A stretch of 64,000 nt of DNA, from NCBI RefSeq assembly GCF_003269035.1, contig NZ_QLTK01000032.1, positions 19,111 to 83,110 of the forward strand, in the 5' to 3' direction. The position numbers and the translations under genes are program-made. Numbering within the stretch: the first letter of the stretch is position 1; every line of letters begins with the position of its first letter. The notes below the pieces were generated by a model that did not search any database, was not told the origin of the DNA, and worked only from the letters and a program-made list of their open reading frames with translations. Positions 9,349 through 16,801 of the stretch are shown here, piece after piece. The stretch is from Paraburkholderia bryophila. Lineage in GTDB: Bacteria; Pseudomonadota; Gammaproteobacteria; Burkholderiales; Burkholderiaceae.

Positions 9349-9370
9349 GATACGTGGCGTGGCACGTATC
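9349..9370. promoter_or_regulatory. Palindrome GATACGTG-N6-CACGTATC, probable operator
   Basis: Two perfect 8-bp inverted arms (9349-9356 and 9363-9370) flank a 6-bp spacer in the 235-bp gap upstream of the methanethiol-oxidase-like gene. No T-run follows, so it does not look like a terminator for the preceding ABC gene. A dimeric regulator site is the simplest reading; the regulator is unknown. Confidence 0.5.
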
Positions 9371-9528
9371 GTCACACTCTTTGCCGGAATCGGCGCAACT
9401 TCCGGTTGCTCTCGCTGCCGCCGTGCACTACAAATCTAAACCGGAGCGCATGCGCATCGCGCAGCGCGCACGGTCAGGACCATCCGGCATCCAACCTTCC
9501 GAATCAGACAGACAAGGAGACTCCCGTC

Positions 9529-10935
9529 ATGGGTATGCGCCCCGATCCCACGTTCCACGCGTCGCCGAAACTCGCGATGGAGGCGCCGCCGGAAGATTAC
9601 GCGTACACGCTGTTGCTGAGCCCCGATTTCTCGCAACCCGACGCGCTCGCGGTGATCGACGTGAAACCCGGCTCGCCCACCTACAGCCAGGTGGTGCATA
9701 CGGTGACCATGCCGAACACCGGCGACGAGTTCCATCACTTCGGCTGGAATGCCTGCTCGTCGTCGTTGTCGCCGCTAACCGGACACGCGTTTCTCGAACG
9801 GCGCTATCTGATCATTCCAGGCTTGCGTTCTTCGCGCATCTACATTGTGGACACCAAGCCGCATCCCACGCAGGCGCGCATTCACAAGATCATCGAACCC
9901 GAGGAGATTTTCCGCAAAACGGGGTACTCGCGTCCGCATACGGTGCATTGCGGACCCGAGGGTATTTACATCAGCACGTTGGGCGGTGCAGGCAAGGACG
10001 GCACCGAAGGGCCGCCGGGCATTTTCATCATGGATTGCGAAACGTTCGACGTGCTCGGCCGCTGGGAAATCGACCGCGGCATGCAGGAGAAGCACTACGA
10101 CTTCTGGTGGAATCTGCCGCGCGACTACATGGTGTCGAGCGAGTGGGCGCTGCCGCCGCAGTTCGAGAATGGCATCGTCCCCGAAGATCTGCTTGCCAAT
10201 CAATATGGGCATCGGGTCCACTTCTGGGATCTGCGCGCGCGGCGCAACGTACAGACGCTCGACCTCGGCGCGAATCATCAGATGGCGCTCGAAGTGCGGC
10301 CCGCGCACGATCCCAGCCGCGAGTACGGCTTCCTCGGCGTGGTGGTCGACACCACCAACCTGGAGGGGTCGATCTGGACCTGGTGGCGCGAAGGCGGGCA
10401 GTTCCACATTGAAAAGACCGCGACCATTCCGGCCGAACCAGCCGCGGCGGAATTGCTGCCGCCGCTGCTGCAAGGTTTCGGCGCGGTGCCGCCGCTCGTC
10501 ACCGACATCGATCTTTCCATCGACGACAAATACCTCTACGTCGCCTGCTGGGGCACCGGCGAATTGCGTCAGTACGACGTGACCGAGCCGCGCAAGCCGA
10601 AACTGACCGGCTCGGTGCATATCGGCGGCATCGTGCGGCGCACGCCGCATGCAAACGGTCAGACGTTCGGCGGCGGCCCGCAAATGATCGAGATCAGCCG
10701 CGACGGCAAACGCGTCTACTGGACCAACTCGCTGTATTCCACGTGGGACGACCAGTTCTATCCGGAAGGCGTGCCCGCCGCCAAGGTGATGGCCCATGTG
10801 GAGCCGGGCGGCGGCCTCACGCTAGACAAAGACTTCTGGGTCACGTTTCCCGACGGCTACCGGTCGCACCAGATCCGCCTGGAAGGCGGCGACTGTTCGA
10901 CCGATTCGTTCTGTTATCCGTCGGTGGGCAGTTGA
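9529..10935 (+). CDS. Methanethiol oxidase / selenium-binding protein SBP56 family
   Basis: A 468-residue SBP56/SELENBP1 protein. The family oxidises methanethiol to formaldehyde, hydrogen peroxide and hydrogen sulfide. Visible signatures are DEFHHFGWNACSS, with the conserved cysteine at C76, YSRPHTVHCGPEG, KHYDFWWNLPR, and the C-terminal FGGGPQMIEISRDGKRVYWT. No signal peptide is evident, so a cytoplasmic site is likely, unlike some bacterial methanethiol oxidases that are exported. The start ATG at 9529 has AAGGAG at 9514-9519. Its TGA overlaps the TTG start of the following membrane protein. The sulfur role agrees with the wider neighbourhood. Confidence 0.88.
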   Translation: MGMRPDPTFHASPKLAMEAPPEDYAYTLLLSPDFSQPDALAVIDVKPGSPTYSQVVHTVTMPNTGDEFHHFGWNACSSSLSPLTGHAFLERRYLIIPGLRSSRIYIVDTKPHPTQARIHKIIEPEEIFRKTGYSRPHTVHCGPEGIYISTLGGAGKDGTEGPPGIFIMDCETFDVLGRWEIDRGMQEKHYDFWWNLPRDYMVSSEWALPPQFENGIVPEDLLANQYGHRVHFWDLRARRNVQTLDLGANHQMALEVRPAHDPSREYGFLGVVVDTTNLEGSIWTWWREGGQFHIEKTATIPAEPAAAELLPPLLQGFGAVPPLVTDIDLSIDDKYLYVACWGTGELRQYDVTEPRKPKLTGSVHIGGIVRRTPHANGQTFGGGPQMIEISRDGKRVYWTNSLYSTWDDQFYPEGVPAAKVMAHVEPGGGLTLDKDFWVTFPDGYRSHQIRLEGGDCSTDSFCYPSVGS

Positions 10936-11612
10936 TCGGCGCAGGTTGGTCGCAGACCGGCCTATGGCTGGCGGTCCTCGCGAGCGGCCTCTATCACGGG
11001 CTCAACCCGGCAATGGGATGGCCGCTCGCGGTGTCGAGCGGCTTGATGCAACGCCGCGCGCGGGCGCTCGGCGGCGCGCTGCTGTATCTCGCGGCGGGAC
11101 ACGTGCTGGCCATGCTCGCGGTGATGATGCCGTTTGCCATGCTGGCGGTCCTGCTCGCCTGGCAGCGCGAGATCCAGGCCGGCGCGAGCGTGCTCGTGAT
11201 TGGTTTCGGCGTGTGGCTGCTGATCCAGCGCCGCCATCCGCGCCTGCTGGCGCGGATTCCGCCGTCGCGTCTCGCGCTCTGGTCGTTCGCCGTGGCCATT
11301 GCGCACGGCGCGGGACTGATGCTCGTGCCGGTGTACCTCGGACTGTGCCGTTCGTACGGCATGGATCACGCGCATCGCGCCGCGCAGACGCTGATCGACG
11401 CGAATCTGCAGATGGCCTTGCTGGTTTCAGCCGTGCATGCCGCCGCAATGATGGCGGCGGGCGGCTTGCTGGCGTGGCTGGTTTACCGCTACCTCGGGCT
11501 GAAATTCGTGTCGCGGAGCTGGTTCAATCTGGACACGGTCTGGGCGGTGAGCCTTGTGCTCGTCGGCACGCTTTCATTGGCGTTGATCGCGACCGACAGT
11601 TTCAGGCTGTGA
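10932..11612 (+). CDS. Polytopic membrane protein, partner of the SBP56 protein
   Basis: About 226 residues with six or so hydrophobic helices and a conserved-looking GLYHGLNPAMGWPLAV motif near the N terminus, followed by HVLAMLAV, IAHGAGLMLVPVYLG and SAVHAAAMMA. Several histidines sit in or near membrane segments, which could bind a metal. The start is inferred as the TTG at 10932, which overlaps the SBP56 stop (TTGA); the upstream open frame lies inside SBP56 and is not coding. I do not know the function. Coupling to SBP56 suggests metal supply, maturation or export linked to methanethiol oxidation. The 3' end overlaps the convergent DUF971 gene by 11 bp. Confidence 0.65.
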   Translation: MIGAGWSQTGLWLAVLASGLYHGLNPAMGWPLAVSSGLMQRRARALGGALLYLAAGHVLAMLAVMMPFAMLAVLLAWQREIQAGASVLVIGFGVWLLIQRRHPRLLARIPPSRLALWSFAVAIAHGAGLMLVPVYLGLCRSYGMDHAHRAAQTLIDANLQMALLVSAVHAAAMMAAGGLLAWLVYRYLGLKFVSRSWFNLDTVWAVSLVLVGTLSLALIATDSFRL

Positions 11613-11916
11613 GCCCCGCGACAGCGCTTTCAATGGCCGGCAAGGCATGGAGATACGGCCATGGAAAAATGCCGCGGTCGTGTGCGTCGCTGAAGACCAG
11701 TTGCACGCCGTAACCCATCGGCTGGATTTCGGTCACGACTACATCGTGCGCTTGCGTGGCTGTGCCGTTTGGGCCGGCCGCGTTACGCAAACGGCGGCAT
11801 CCCGCGCACGGACACGCATCGCGCAACGTGCGGTGGGCGATCCGCTGCGCGGCCGCGCCGGGCCAATACAGGATCATGGCGTCGGCGGTCAGATCGACGC
11901 GGCTCGGTACATTCAT
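11602..11916 (-). CDS. DUF971 protein (gamma-butyrobetaine hydroxylase-like N-terminal domain)
   Basis: A 104-residue protein matching the DUF971 pattern: a WPGAAAQRIAHRTLRDACPCAGC block with two cysteines, then IQPMGYGVQLVFSDAHDRGIFPW. DUF971 domains occur alone or fused to iron-sulfur carrier proteins of the Mrp/ApbC type and at the N terminus of gamma-butyrobetaine dioxygenases. A role in iron-sulfur cluster handling is suspected for the stand-alone form. It is the last gene of the GntR-flavoprotein-ferredoxin-HEAT operon, its ATG overlapping the HEAT gene stop by 4 bp. It may help assemble the clusters of that complex; this is inference. Confidence 0.82.
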   Translation of the reverse strand: MNVPSRVDLTADAMILYWPGAAAQRIAHRTLRDACPCAGCRRLRNAAGPNGTATQAHDVVVTEIQPMGYGVQLVFSDAHDRGIFPWPYLHALPAIESAVAGLTA

Positions 11917-12926
11917 CGGCTGGCGTCCTCGATCTGCTGAAGCGCGATTCGCACGGCTTTGCGCACGTCGGGGTCCGCGTCGTTCAATGCGTCGAGCAGT
12001 GCGGGCAGCGTCGCCGGTTCGCGCAATTCGCCGAGCGCAAGCGCGGCTTCCTTGCGCAGATTGCTGATCGGATTCGACAACAACGCCGCGATCGGCAACG
12101 CGGCGGCACGTTCGCCGATTTGCCCAAGCGCACGTACGGCGCGCAACCGGACTTGCCAGTAGTCGTCGGTGAGTGCGGCGATCAGCGCTTCATGTACGTC
12201 ATGAGCGTCGTGCACGGCGTTCGCGCGCAGTTTGCCGAGCGTGGTCGCGGCTTCTTCCCGAACCTGCCAGACCGGATCGCTCAGTGCCTGCAGCAGCGCG
12301 GTCAGCGTGGGCGTGTGCGTGGCGGCTGCGAAGCCGAGCGCACCGACCGCCGCGCGCCGGATCTCCGCGTTGGCATCGGCGGTAACGATGGCGGCAAGCG
12401 GGGCCAACGCGCGGGCGTCCTTCAACCAGCCCAGCAGCACGACGGCTTCCGTACGTACGCTGTCGTCGCGATGTTCAAGCGCTCGCAAGGCGGGCGCCAG
12501 CGCCTCGGCGTAACGCAATTCGCGCAAGCCGCGCAACACGGCGGCCTGCACGAACGGTTCGGCGTGATCGGTCCAGCGGTGCAGCACCGCACCGCACACC
12601 TCGTCCTTCAAGGTGGACAGGCTCTGCGCGGCGGCCATGCGCACATCGGGATCGGCGTCGAGCAGGGCGTGGCAGAGCGCGTCGACAATCCACGCTTCTT
12701 CCCACGAACCGAGCACGCGCGCCGCTTCGCGCCTGAGCTCGGGCGACCCGTCATGGGCCAGCGCGTGCGCGATGAGCGGCAGCGTATCCGGTTCTTCGAG
12801 ATCGGCCAGTTCGAGCAGCGCGATGCGCCGCACCACCGCATCGGTGTCGGCGAGACGCGGCAGCAGGGCGGCGACTTCCGGCGCCAGCGTGTCGGGATCG
12901 TGAGTCAGTAAAGTGGAATCGGTCAT
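11913..12926 (-). CDS. HEAT-repeat protein
   Basis: A 337-residue soluble protein consisting almost wholly of about ten HEAT-like helical repeats of roughly 31 residues. Recurring cores such as DPDVRMAAAQSLSTLKD, DSVRTEAVVLLGWLKDA, DPVWQVREEAATTLGKLR and DPDVRKAVRIALQQIED are visible. HEAT arrays act as scaffolds. Here it lies between an AprB-like ferredoxin (11 bp upstream) and a DUF971 protein (4-bp overlap), so it probably binds or stabilises the flavoprotein-ferredoxin complex. The start ATG at 12926 is chosen because the upstream open frame runs through the ferredoxin gene in another frame. Confidence 0.82.
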   Translation of the reverse strand: MTDSTLLTHDPDTLAPEVAALLPRLADTDAVVRRIALLELADLEEPDTLPLIAHALAHDGSPELRREAARVLGSWEEAWIVDALCHALLDADPDVRMAAAQSLSTLKDEVCGAVLHRWTDHAEPFVQAAVLRGLRELRYAEALAPALRALEHRDDSVRTEAVVLLGWLKDARALAPLAAIVTADANAEIRRAAVGALGFAAATHTPTLTALLQALSDPVWQVREEAATTLGKLRANAVHDAHDVHEALIAALTDDYWQVRLRAVRALGQIGERAAALPIAALLSNPISNLRKEAALALGELREPATLPALLDALNDADPDVRKAVRIALQQIEDASR

Positions 12927-12937
12927 GAACGGGGCGC

Positions 12938-13183
12938 CTAGCGAAGCAGGTAAGGAATCTCGACTTTCACCGCGCCGGTCGGGCAATCCTGCTCGCACGG
13001 CATGCAGTACCAGCATTCGTCGAACTGCATGTAGGCCTTGCCTTTGCTGACGTCGATCGCGAGCAGATCGAGCGGGCAAACGTCGACGCAGACGGTGCAG
13101 CCCTTGTCCGCGATGCATCTGTTTTCATCGATCGTGACGGGCGCGCTGCTGCGCTGGAAAATCTCGTGGGGCGTATAGGACAT
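12938..13183 (-). CDS. AprB-like 4Fe-4S dicluster ferredoxin
   Basis: An 81-residue ferredoxin. The first cysteine set is CIADKGCTVCVDVCP and the second is CWYCMPCEQDCP, giving two 4Fe-4S clusters. The second motif and its following TGAVKVEIPY resemble AprB, the electron-transfer subunit of dissimilatory APS reductase (CWECYSCVKMCPQGAI). It lies 22 bp downstream of an AprA-like flavoprotein, which supports an AprBA-like heterodimer. The start ATG at 13183 is preceded by AAGGAAG; an in-frame start at 13225 falls inside the flavoprotein tail. Electron donor and substrate are unknown. Confidence 0.85.
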   Translation of the reverse strand: MSYTPHEIFQRSSAPVTIDENRCIADKGCTVCVDVCPLDLLAIDVSKGKAYMQFDECWYCMPCEQDCPTGAVKVEIPYLLR

Positions 13184-13205
13184 CGCGGGCCTTCCTTTCT
13201 GTGAT

Positions 13206-14954
13206 TCAGACAATCGCATCGGCAAGCGGACGGTGCTCCGCTTCGGGGATGCGCAGCTTGCGGTACGAGTCGAGTTCGGTCTCGGTCAGCGCCACGACAT
13301 ACGGTTCGACCGCGCGTTTCTCGCTGACCATGCGGCCCGCGTCGTCCTTGCGCAGATGGGTGTGGCAGAACCAGTCGGCGTCGTTGCGCTGCGGATAGTC
13401 GACCCGATGGTGATACAGCCCCCAGCGGCTCTCGGTACGGAACAGCGACGCCCGCGCGGCCATTTCCGCGCAATCGCGAATCGCACGGACTTCGGCGGCA
13501 CGCATCAGCTCGTGCGGATTGTCGGCCTTGATCGCGGCGATGTCGTCGGCGATTTCAGCAAAGCGCTGCAGGCCGATTTCCATCTTGCGCGTGACCTTGG
13601 GCGGCTGCAGGTAATCGTTGACCATGCGGCGCAGCTTGTATTCCACCTGCGAAGGCGCCAGACCGTTGTCACGTTCGAGCGGCGCGTAAATGCGCGCGCG
13701 TTCGGCGTCGATCTGTTCCTGATCCAACGCGGCATGCTCGCGGCCCGTCACGTACGCCGCCGCGTTCTGCCCTGCGAACCAACCGTACGTGAAGGCGCCG
13801 AGCATGTAGTTGTGCGGCACCGCAGCCATGTCGCCGGCCGCGTACAGACCCGGCACGGTGGTCTCCGCACGCGCGTTCACATACACGCCCGAGGCGCTGT
13901 GGCCGCTGCAGAAGCCGATCTCCGAGATATGCATCTCGACCATCTGTTGCCGGTAATCGGTGCCGCGTCCCGCATGAAAACGCCCGCGACTCGGGCGCTC
14001 GTTGGTGTGCAGGATCTGCTCGATGGTCTGAATGGTTTCCTCGGCGAGGTGATCGAGTTTCAGGAACACGGGGCCATTGCCGCTTTGCAGTTCCTGGTAA
14101 AACTCCCACATCATCTGACCGCTCCAGTAATCGCATTCGATAAAACGTTCGCCCTTGCCGTTGGCCGTGAAGCCACCCAGCGGACCGGTCACGTACGCAC
14201 AAGCCGGGCCGTTGTAGTCCTTGATCAGCGGGTTGATCTGGAAGCATTCGAGGTTCGCAAGCGCGGCGCCCGCGTGATAGGCCATGGCATAGCCATCGCC
14301 GGCATTGGTGGGGTTTTCGTAGGTGCCCATCAGATAGCCGGATGCGGGCAGGCCGAGACGGCCGGCCGCGCCGCACGACAGGATCACCGCCTTGGCGCGC
14401 ACCACGTAGAAATCCGCGTTGCGGCAGTCGAAGCCGAGCACGCCGCACACGTTGCCCTGCGCGTCCTTGAGCAGACGCGTGGCGACGATCCGGTTGGTGA
14501 TCGCCACCCGCGCGCGCTTCAATTGCCGGTACAGCACCTTCTTGATGTCATGGCCCTCGGGCATGGGCAACACATACGATCCCATGTGATGCACTTTCTT
14601 CACCGCATAGTCGCCGGTGCCGTCCTTCTCGAACTTCACGCCCCAGCGGTCCAGTTCCTCGATGGTCCTGAAGCTGTGTTTCGCGTACGCATAGACCGCT
14701 TCCTGATCGACGATACCGTCGTTGGCGATCGTGATCTCGCGGGTGTACTGCTCGGGCGTCGCGTGACCGGGAATCACCGCGTTGTTCAGGCCGTCCATGC
14801 CCATCGAAATCGCGCCGCTGCGCTTGACGTGGGCCTTTTCCAGCAACAGCACCCGGAGGCCGGGATTCGCTTCCTTCGCCTTGACGGCGGCCATCGGGCC
14901 CGCCGTGCCACCGCCGACGATCACGATGTCGTAGTCGAGTACATGAGTGTTCAT
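13206..14954 (-). CDS. AprA/fumarate reductase-like FAD flavoprotein
   Basis: A 582-residue FAD oxidoreductase. The dinucleotide-binding motif VGGGTAGP starts near residue 13, followed by LLEKAHVKRSGAISMGMDG, closely recalling the AprA opening (EKA.V.RSGAVAMG). GFCSGHSASGVYVNARAET and GLYAAGDMAAVPHNYMLGAF form the C-terminal FAD region. The family includes APS reductase alpha, fumarate reductase and L-aspartate oxidase; resemblance seems strongest to AprA. No sulfate adenylyltransferase or other sulfate-oxidation gene lies nearby, so a different substrate is likely. AGGAAAG precedes the ATG, which overlaps the GntR gene stop by 4 bp. Expected to work with the ferredoxin and HEAT protein. Confidence 0.82.
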   Translation of the reverse strand: MNTHVLDYDIVIVGGGTAGPMAAVKAKEANPGLRVLLLEKAHVKRSGAISMGMDGLNNAVIPGHATPEQYTREITIANDGIVDQEAVYAYAKHSFRTIEELDRWGVKFEKDGTGDYAVKKVHHMGSYVLPMPEGHDIKKVLYRQLKRARVAITNRIVATRLLKDAQGNVCGVLGFDCRNADFYVVRAKAVILSCGAAGRLGLPASGYLMGTYENPTNAGDGYAMAYHAGAALANLECFQINPLIKDYNGPACAYVTGPLGGFTANGKGERFIECDYWSGQMMWEFYQELQSGNGPVFLKLDHLAEETIQTIEQILHTNERPSRGRFHAGRGTDYRQQMVEMHISEIGFCSGHSASGVYVNARAETTVPGLYAAGDMAAVPHNYMLGAFTYGWFAGQNAAAYVTGREHAALDQEQIDAERARIYAPLERDNGLAPSQVEYKLRRMVNDYLQPPKVTRKMEIGLQRFAEIADDIAAIKADNPHELMRAAEVRAIRDCAEMAARASLFRTESRWGLYHHRVDYPQRNDADWFCHTHLRKDDAGRMVSEKRAVEPYVVALTETELDSYRKLRIPEAEHRPLADAIV

Positions 14955-15760
14955 GGTGCTTTCCTGATTGCGTTGGGCCCGAGCGCGCGTCCGACCGTAT
15001 GAGCGGCGCCGGCCGTTTTGTCCCGGTCGACGCGCAGCCGGTACTGGAACGCGTCGCCGCGAAAATAGAGGTGTTCGTAGTCGATCGGCGCACCGTCGGT
15101 GTCGTGGGTCAGACGGTCGATGCGCAACACCGGGCCGCCTGCCTCGACGCGCAACGCGCTGGCGATTTCGTCGTCGGCGAGCATCGCGTCGATCGCGATG
15201 TCGGCGTGACCGAGCGGCACGCCGCAGTCGTTTTCGAGAATCAGGAAAATGTCGCGCGTGACCAGATCCGCATTCGCGAGACGCTTGCCGAGTGCTTCAG
15301 GCAGCCACGTCGATTCGAGCGAGACCGGCTCCCGGTCGAGCAAACGCACGCGATGAATTTCGACCACCGGCGCGCCTTCGTCGAGCTTCAGCCGCGCGGC
15401 CACCTGACGATTGGCCTCGACCACGCGAAAGCTGCGCAGCTGATTGACGATCTCGTGGCCCATCGACGACATCGCTTCGGCAAACCCTTGCAGCGAACTC
15501 ACGTTCTGAAACGCCCGGGGTTTGGAGACGAAGGTGCCTTTGCCGTGCAGCTTGAACAGCAAGCCTTCCTTCTGCAGATCGCCGAGCGCCTGGCGCACGG
15601 TGATGCGGCTCACGCCGAACATCGCGCAGAGCTCGTGTTCGGAGGGCATCTGGCTGTGCGGCGCGTAACTGCCGTCGAGGATGCGTGCGCGTAGCGTCTC
15701 CTTGATCCGCGCGTAGAGCGGAAGAGGCGAGGGGGCGACATGGGCAACCGGGTTCGACAT
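14951..15760 (-). CDS. GntR/HutC-family transcriptional regulator (UTRA domain)
   Basis: A 269-residue regulator. The N-terminal winged helix (about 12-80) shows LYARIKETLRARILDGSY and SEHELCAMFGVSRITVRQAL. The C-terminal UTRA ligand-binding domain (about 95-245) includes VSLESTWLPEALGKRL and LRIDRLTHDTDGAPIDYEHLYFR split by normal spacing. HutC-type GntR proteins bind CTTGT-like palindromes and respond to small metabolites. A 28-bp palindrome lies directly before its start codon, so autoregulation of the whole operon (regulator, flavoprotein, ferredoxin, HEAT, DUF971) is likely. No clear ribosome-binding site is seen because the palindrome occupies that place. Confidence 0.9.
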   Translation of the reverse strand: MSNPVAHVAPSPLPLYARIKETLRARILDGSYAPHSQMPSEHELCAMFGVSRITVRQALGDLQKEGLLFKLHGKGTFVSKPRAFQNVSSLQGFAEAMSSMGHEIVNQLRSFRVVEANRQVAARLKLDEGAPVVEIHRVRLLDREPVSLESTWLPEALGKRLANADLVTRDIFLILENDCGVPLGHADIAIDAMLADDEIASALRVEAGGPVLRIDRLTHDTDGAPIDYEHLYFRGDAFQYRLRVDRDKTAGAAHTVGRALGPNAIRKAP

Positions 15761-15788
15761 GATTCGACTTGTTATGACAAGATGAATC
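15761..15788. promoter_or_regulatory. HutC/GntR-type operator palindrome
   Basis: A 28-bp dyad: GATTC (15761-15765) pairs with GAATC (15784-15788), and CTTGT (15768-15772) pairs with ACAAG (15777-15781) around a 4-bp centre. Eleven of fourteen base pairs match. The inner CTTGT-N4-ACAAG agrees with known HutC-subfamily operators. It directly abuts the start codon of the GntR gene, so binding would block both RNA polymerase and ribosome entry. Confidence 0.72.
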
Positions 15789-16032
15789 GCAGTCTAGTGA
15801 GCGGATCCGGCAAGCCCAACCAACTATTTCTGCTATCGATCTGCGTAATCGTGGAACACGGAGCGCGCCTGCGTGCGTGATCCGCGGGTCAGGCGGCGGC
15901 GGGAATTCAAATATCGAATTCTTCGTTCACTGAAATACAGGATCTCGGTAACGTAGGCCACTTTCCGATGCGTCGCGCCAGCTACACCCGTGCGATTGCA
16001 AGTAGTTCGGGCTATCGCCAACGGAGTGTTGC
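15789..16032. other. Divergent intergenic region between GntR operon and tonB
   Basis: This 244-bp gap must contain the promoter of the minus-strand GntR operon and that of the plus-strand tonB-exbB-exbD set. A symmetric pair of GAATTC hexamers (15903-15908 and 15916-15921) separated by 7 bp of A/T-rich sequence is visible. I could not recognise a convincing Fur box. An 82-codon minus-strand frame here shows no protein-like features and is not called. Confidence 0.4.
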
Positions 16033-16728
16033 ATGTCAGCCGAGCTGATTTCCCCATCGACGCCGCCGCTCGCGCGTCCACCTCAATACGGACGAGGTAC
16101 GCACCATCCGCTGCGGCGCTACGCCGGCCTCGCGGTGGTTCTGGTGCTGCATCTGTTTTTCATCTGGGCGCTGGTGAACGGCCTCGCGAACAAGGTCGTG
16201 CAGATCGTCCAGAAGCCGATCGAAACCCGCATCATCATGCCGGTGAAGCCGCCGCCGCCGCTGCCGGTCCCGACGGTGAAACTGGCGCCGCCCAAAGTCA
16301 CGCCGCCACCGCCGCCGTTCGTTCCGCCGCCCGAGGTGGTGGTCGCGCCGACTCCGCCCGCGCCGACCATCACGCATCAGGCCGTGCCCGAGCCGACGCC
16401 GGTCGCGCCACCGCCCGCACCGGTCGCGCCGCCTGCGCCGGCAGCGCTCAAACCGGTTAGCCACACGGTCGGCGTGGTGTGTCCCAACTCGGACGAGATT
16501 CGCCGTTCGATCGCGTATCCGCAGGAAGCGCAGGACAACAACATCACCGGCGACGTGACGATCTCGTTCGTGGTCGATCCGCAGGGACACGTGACCGACG
16601 AGAAGGTCGAGCAGTCCGCCGATCCGATTCTCGACCGGGCGGCCTTCGTCGCGGTGAAGAAATTCAACTGCATTTCGCAGGGGCAGTCGGTCCGCGTGCA
16701 GGTGCCGTTCTCGTTCAACCTGAACTGA
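16033..16728 (+). CDS. tonB: TonB energy-transducer protein
   Basis: A 231-residue TonB protein. It has a short cytoplasmic N terminus and one transmembrane anchor (about residues 30-50, AGLAVVLVLHLFFIWALV). A long proline-rich periplasmic spacer follows (about 68-145, repeated PPPP, APP and PTP), then a C-terminal TonB domain (about 150-231) with AYPQEAQDNNITGDVTISFV. It couples the inner-membrane proton gradient, harvested by ExbB/ExbD, to outer-membrane receptors. It heads a tonB-exbB-exbD-exbD cluster that lies 5 kb upstream of a TonB-dependent receptor on the same strand, which is its likely dedicated partner. Confidence 0.92.
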   Translation: MSAELISPSTPPLARPPQYGRGTHHPLRRYAGLAVVLVLHLFFIWALVNGLANKVVQIVQKPIETRIIMPVKPPPPLPVPTVKLAPPKVTPPPPPFVPPPEVVVAPTPPAPTITHQAVPEPTPVAPPPAPVAPPAPAALKPVSHTVGVVCPNSDEIRRSIAYPQEAQDNNITGDVTISFVVDPQGHVTDEKVEQSADPILDRAAFVAVKKFNCISQGQSVRVQVPFSFNLN

Positions 16729-16801
16729 GCGTCGCGCCCGGTCCGCCGTCGCAACCCTTTCAATCCAGCCGATTTCGGTGACCGCATCAAGTGGAGCATT
16801 C

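Noticed and set aside
9361..9376. Possible sigma-54 promoter (TGGCAC followed by GTCAC)
   Set aside because: The -12 element lacks the GC doublet at proper spacing; the palindrome explains the sequence better.
15903..15921. Fur box candidate before tonB
   Set aside because: Only a GAATTC pair with a 7-bp spacer; it does not match the 19-bp Fur consensus.
15833..16081. 82-codon minus-strand frame in the gap before tonB
   Set aside because: No homology-like pattern, overlaps the tonB start and lacks a Shine-Dalgarno sequence.
16231..16460. Proline-codon-rich repetitive tract considered as a tandem DNA repeat
   Set aside because: It is the normal proline-rich periplasmic spacer of TonB, with irregular units.
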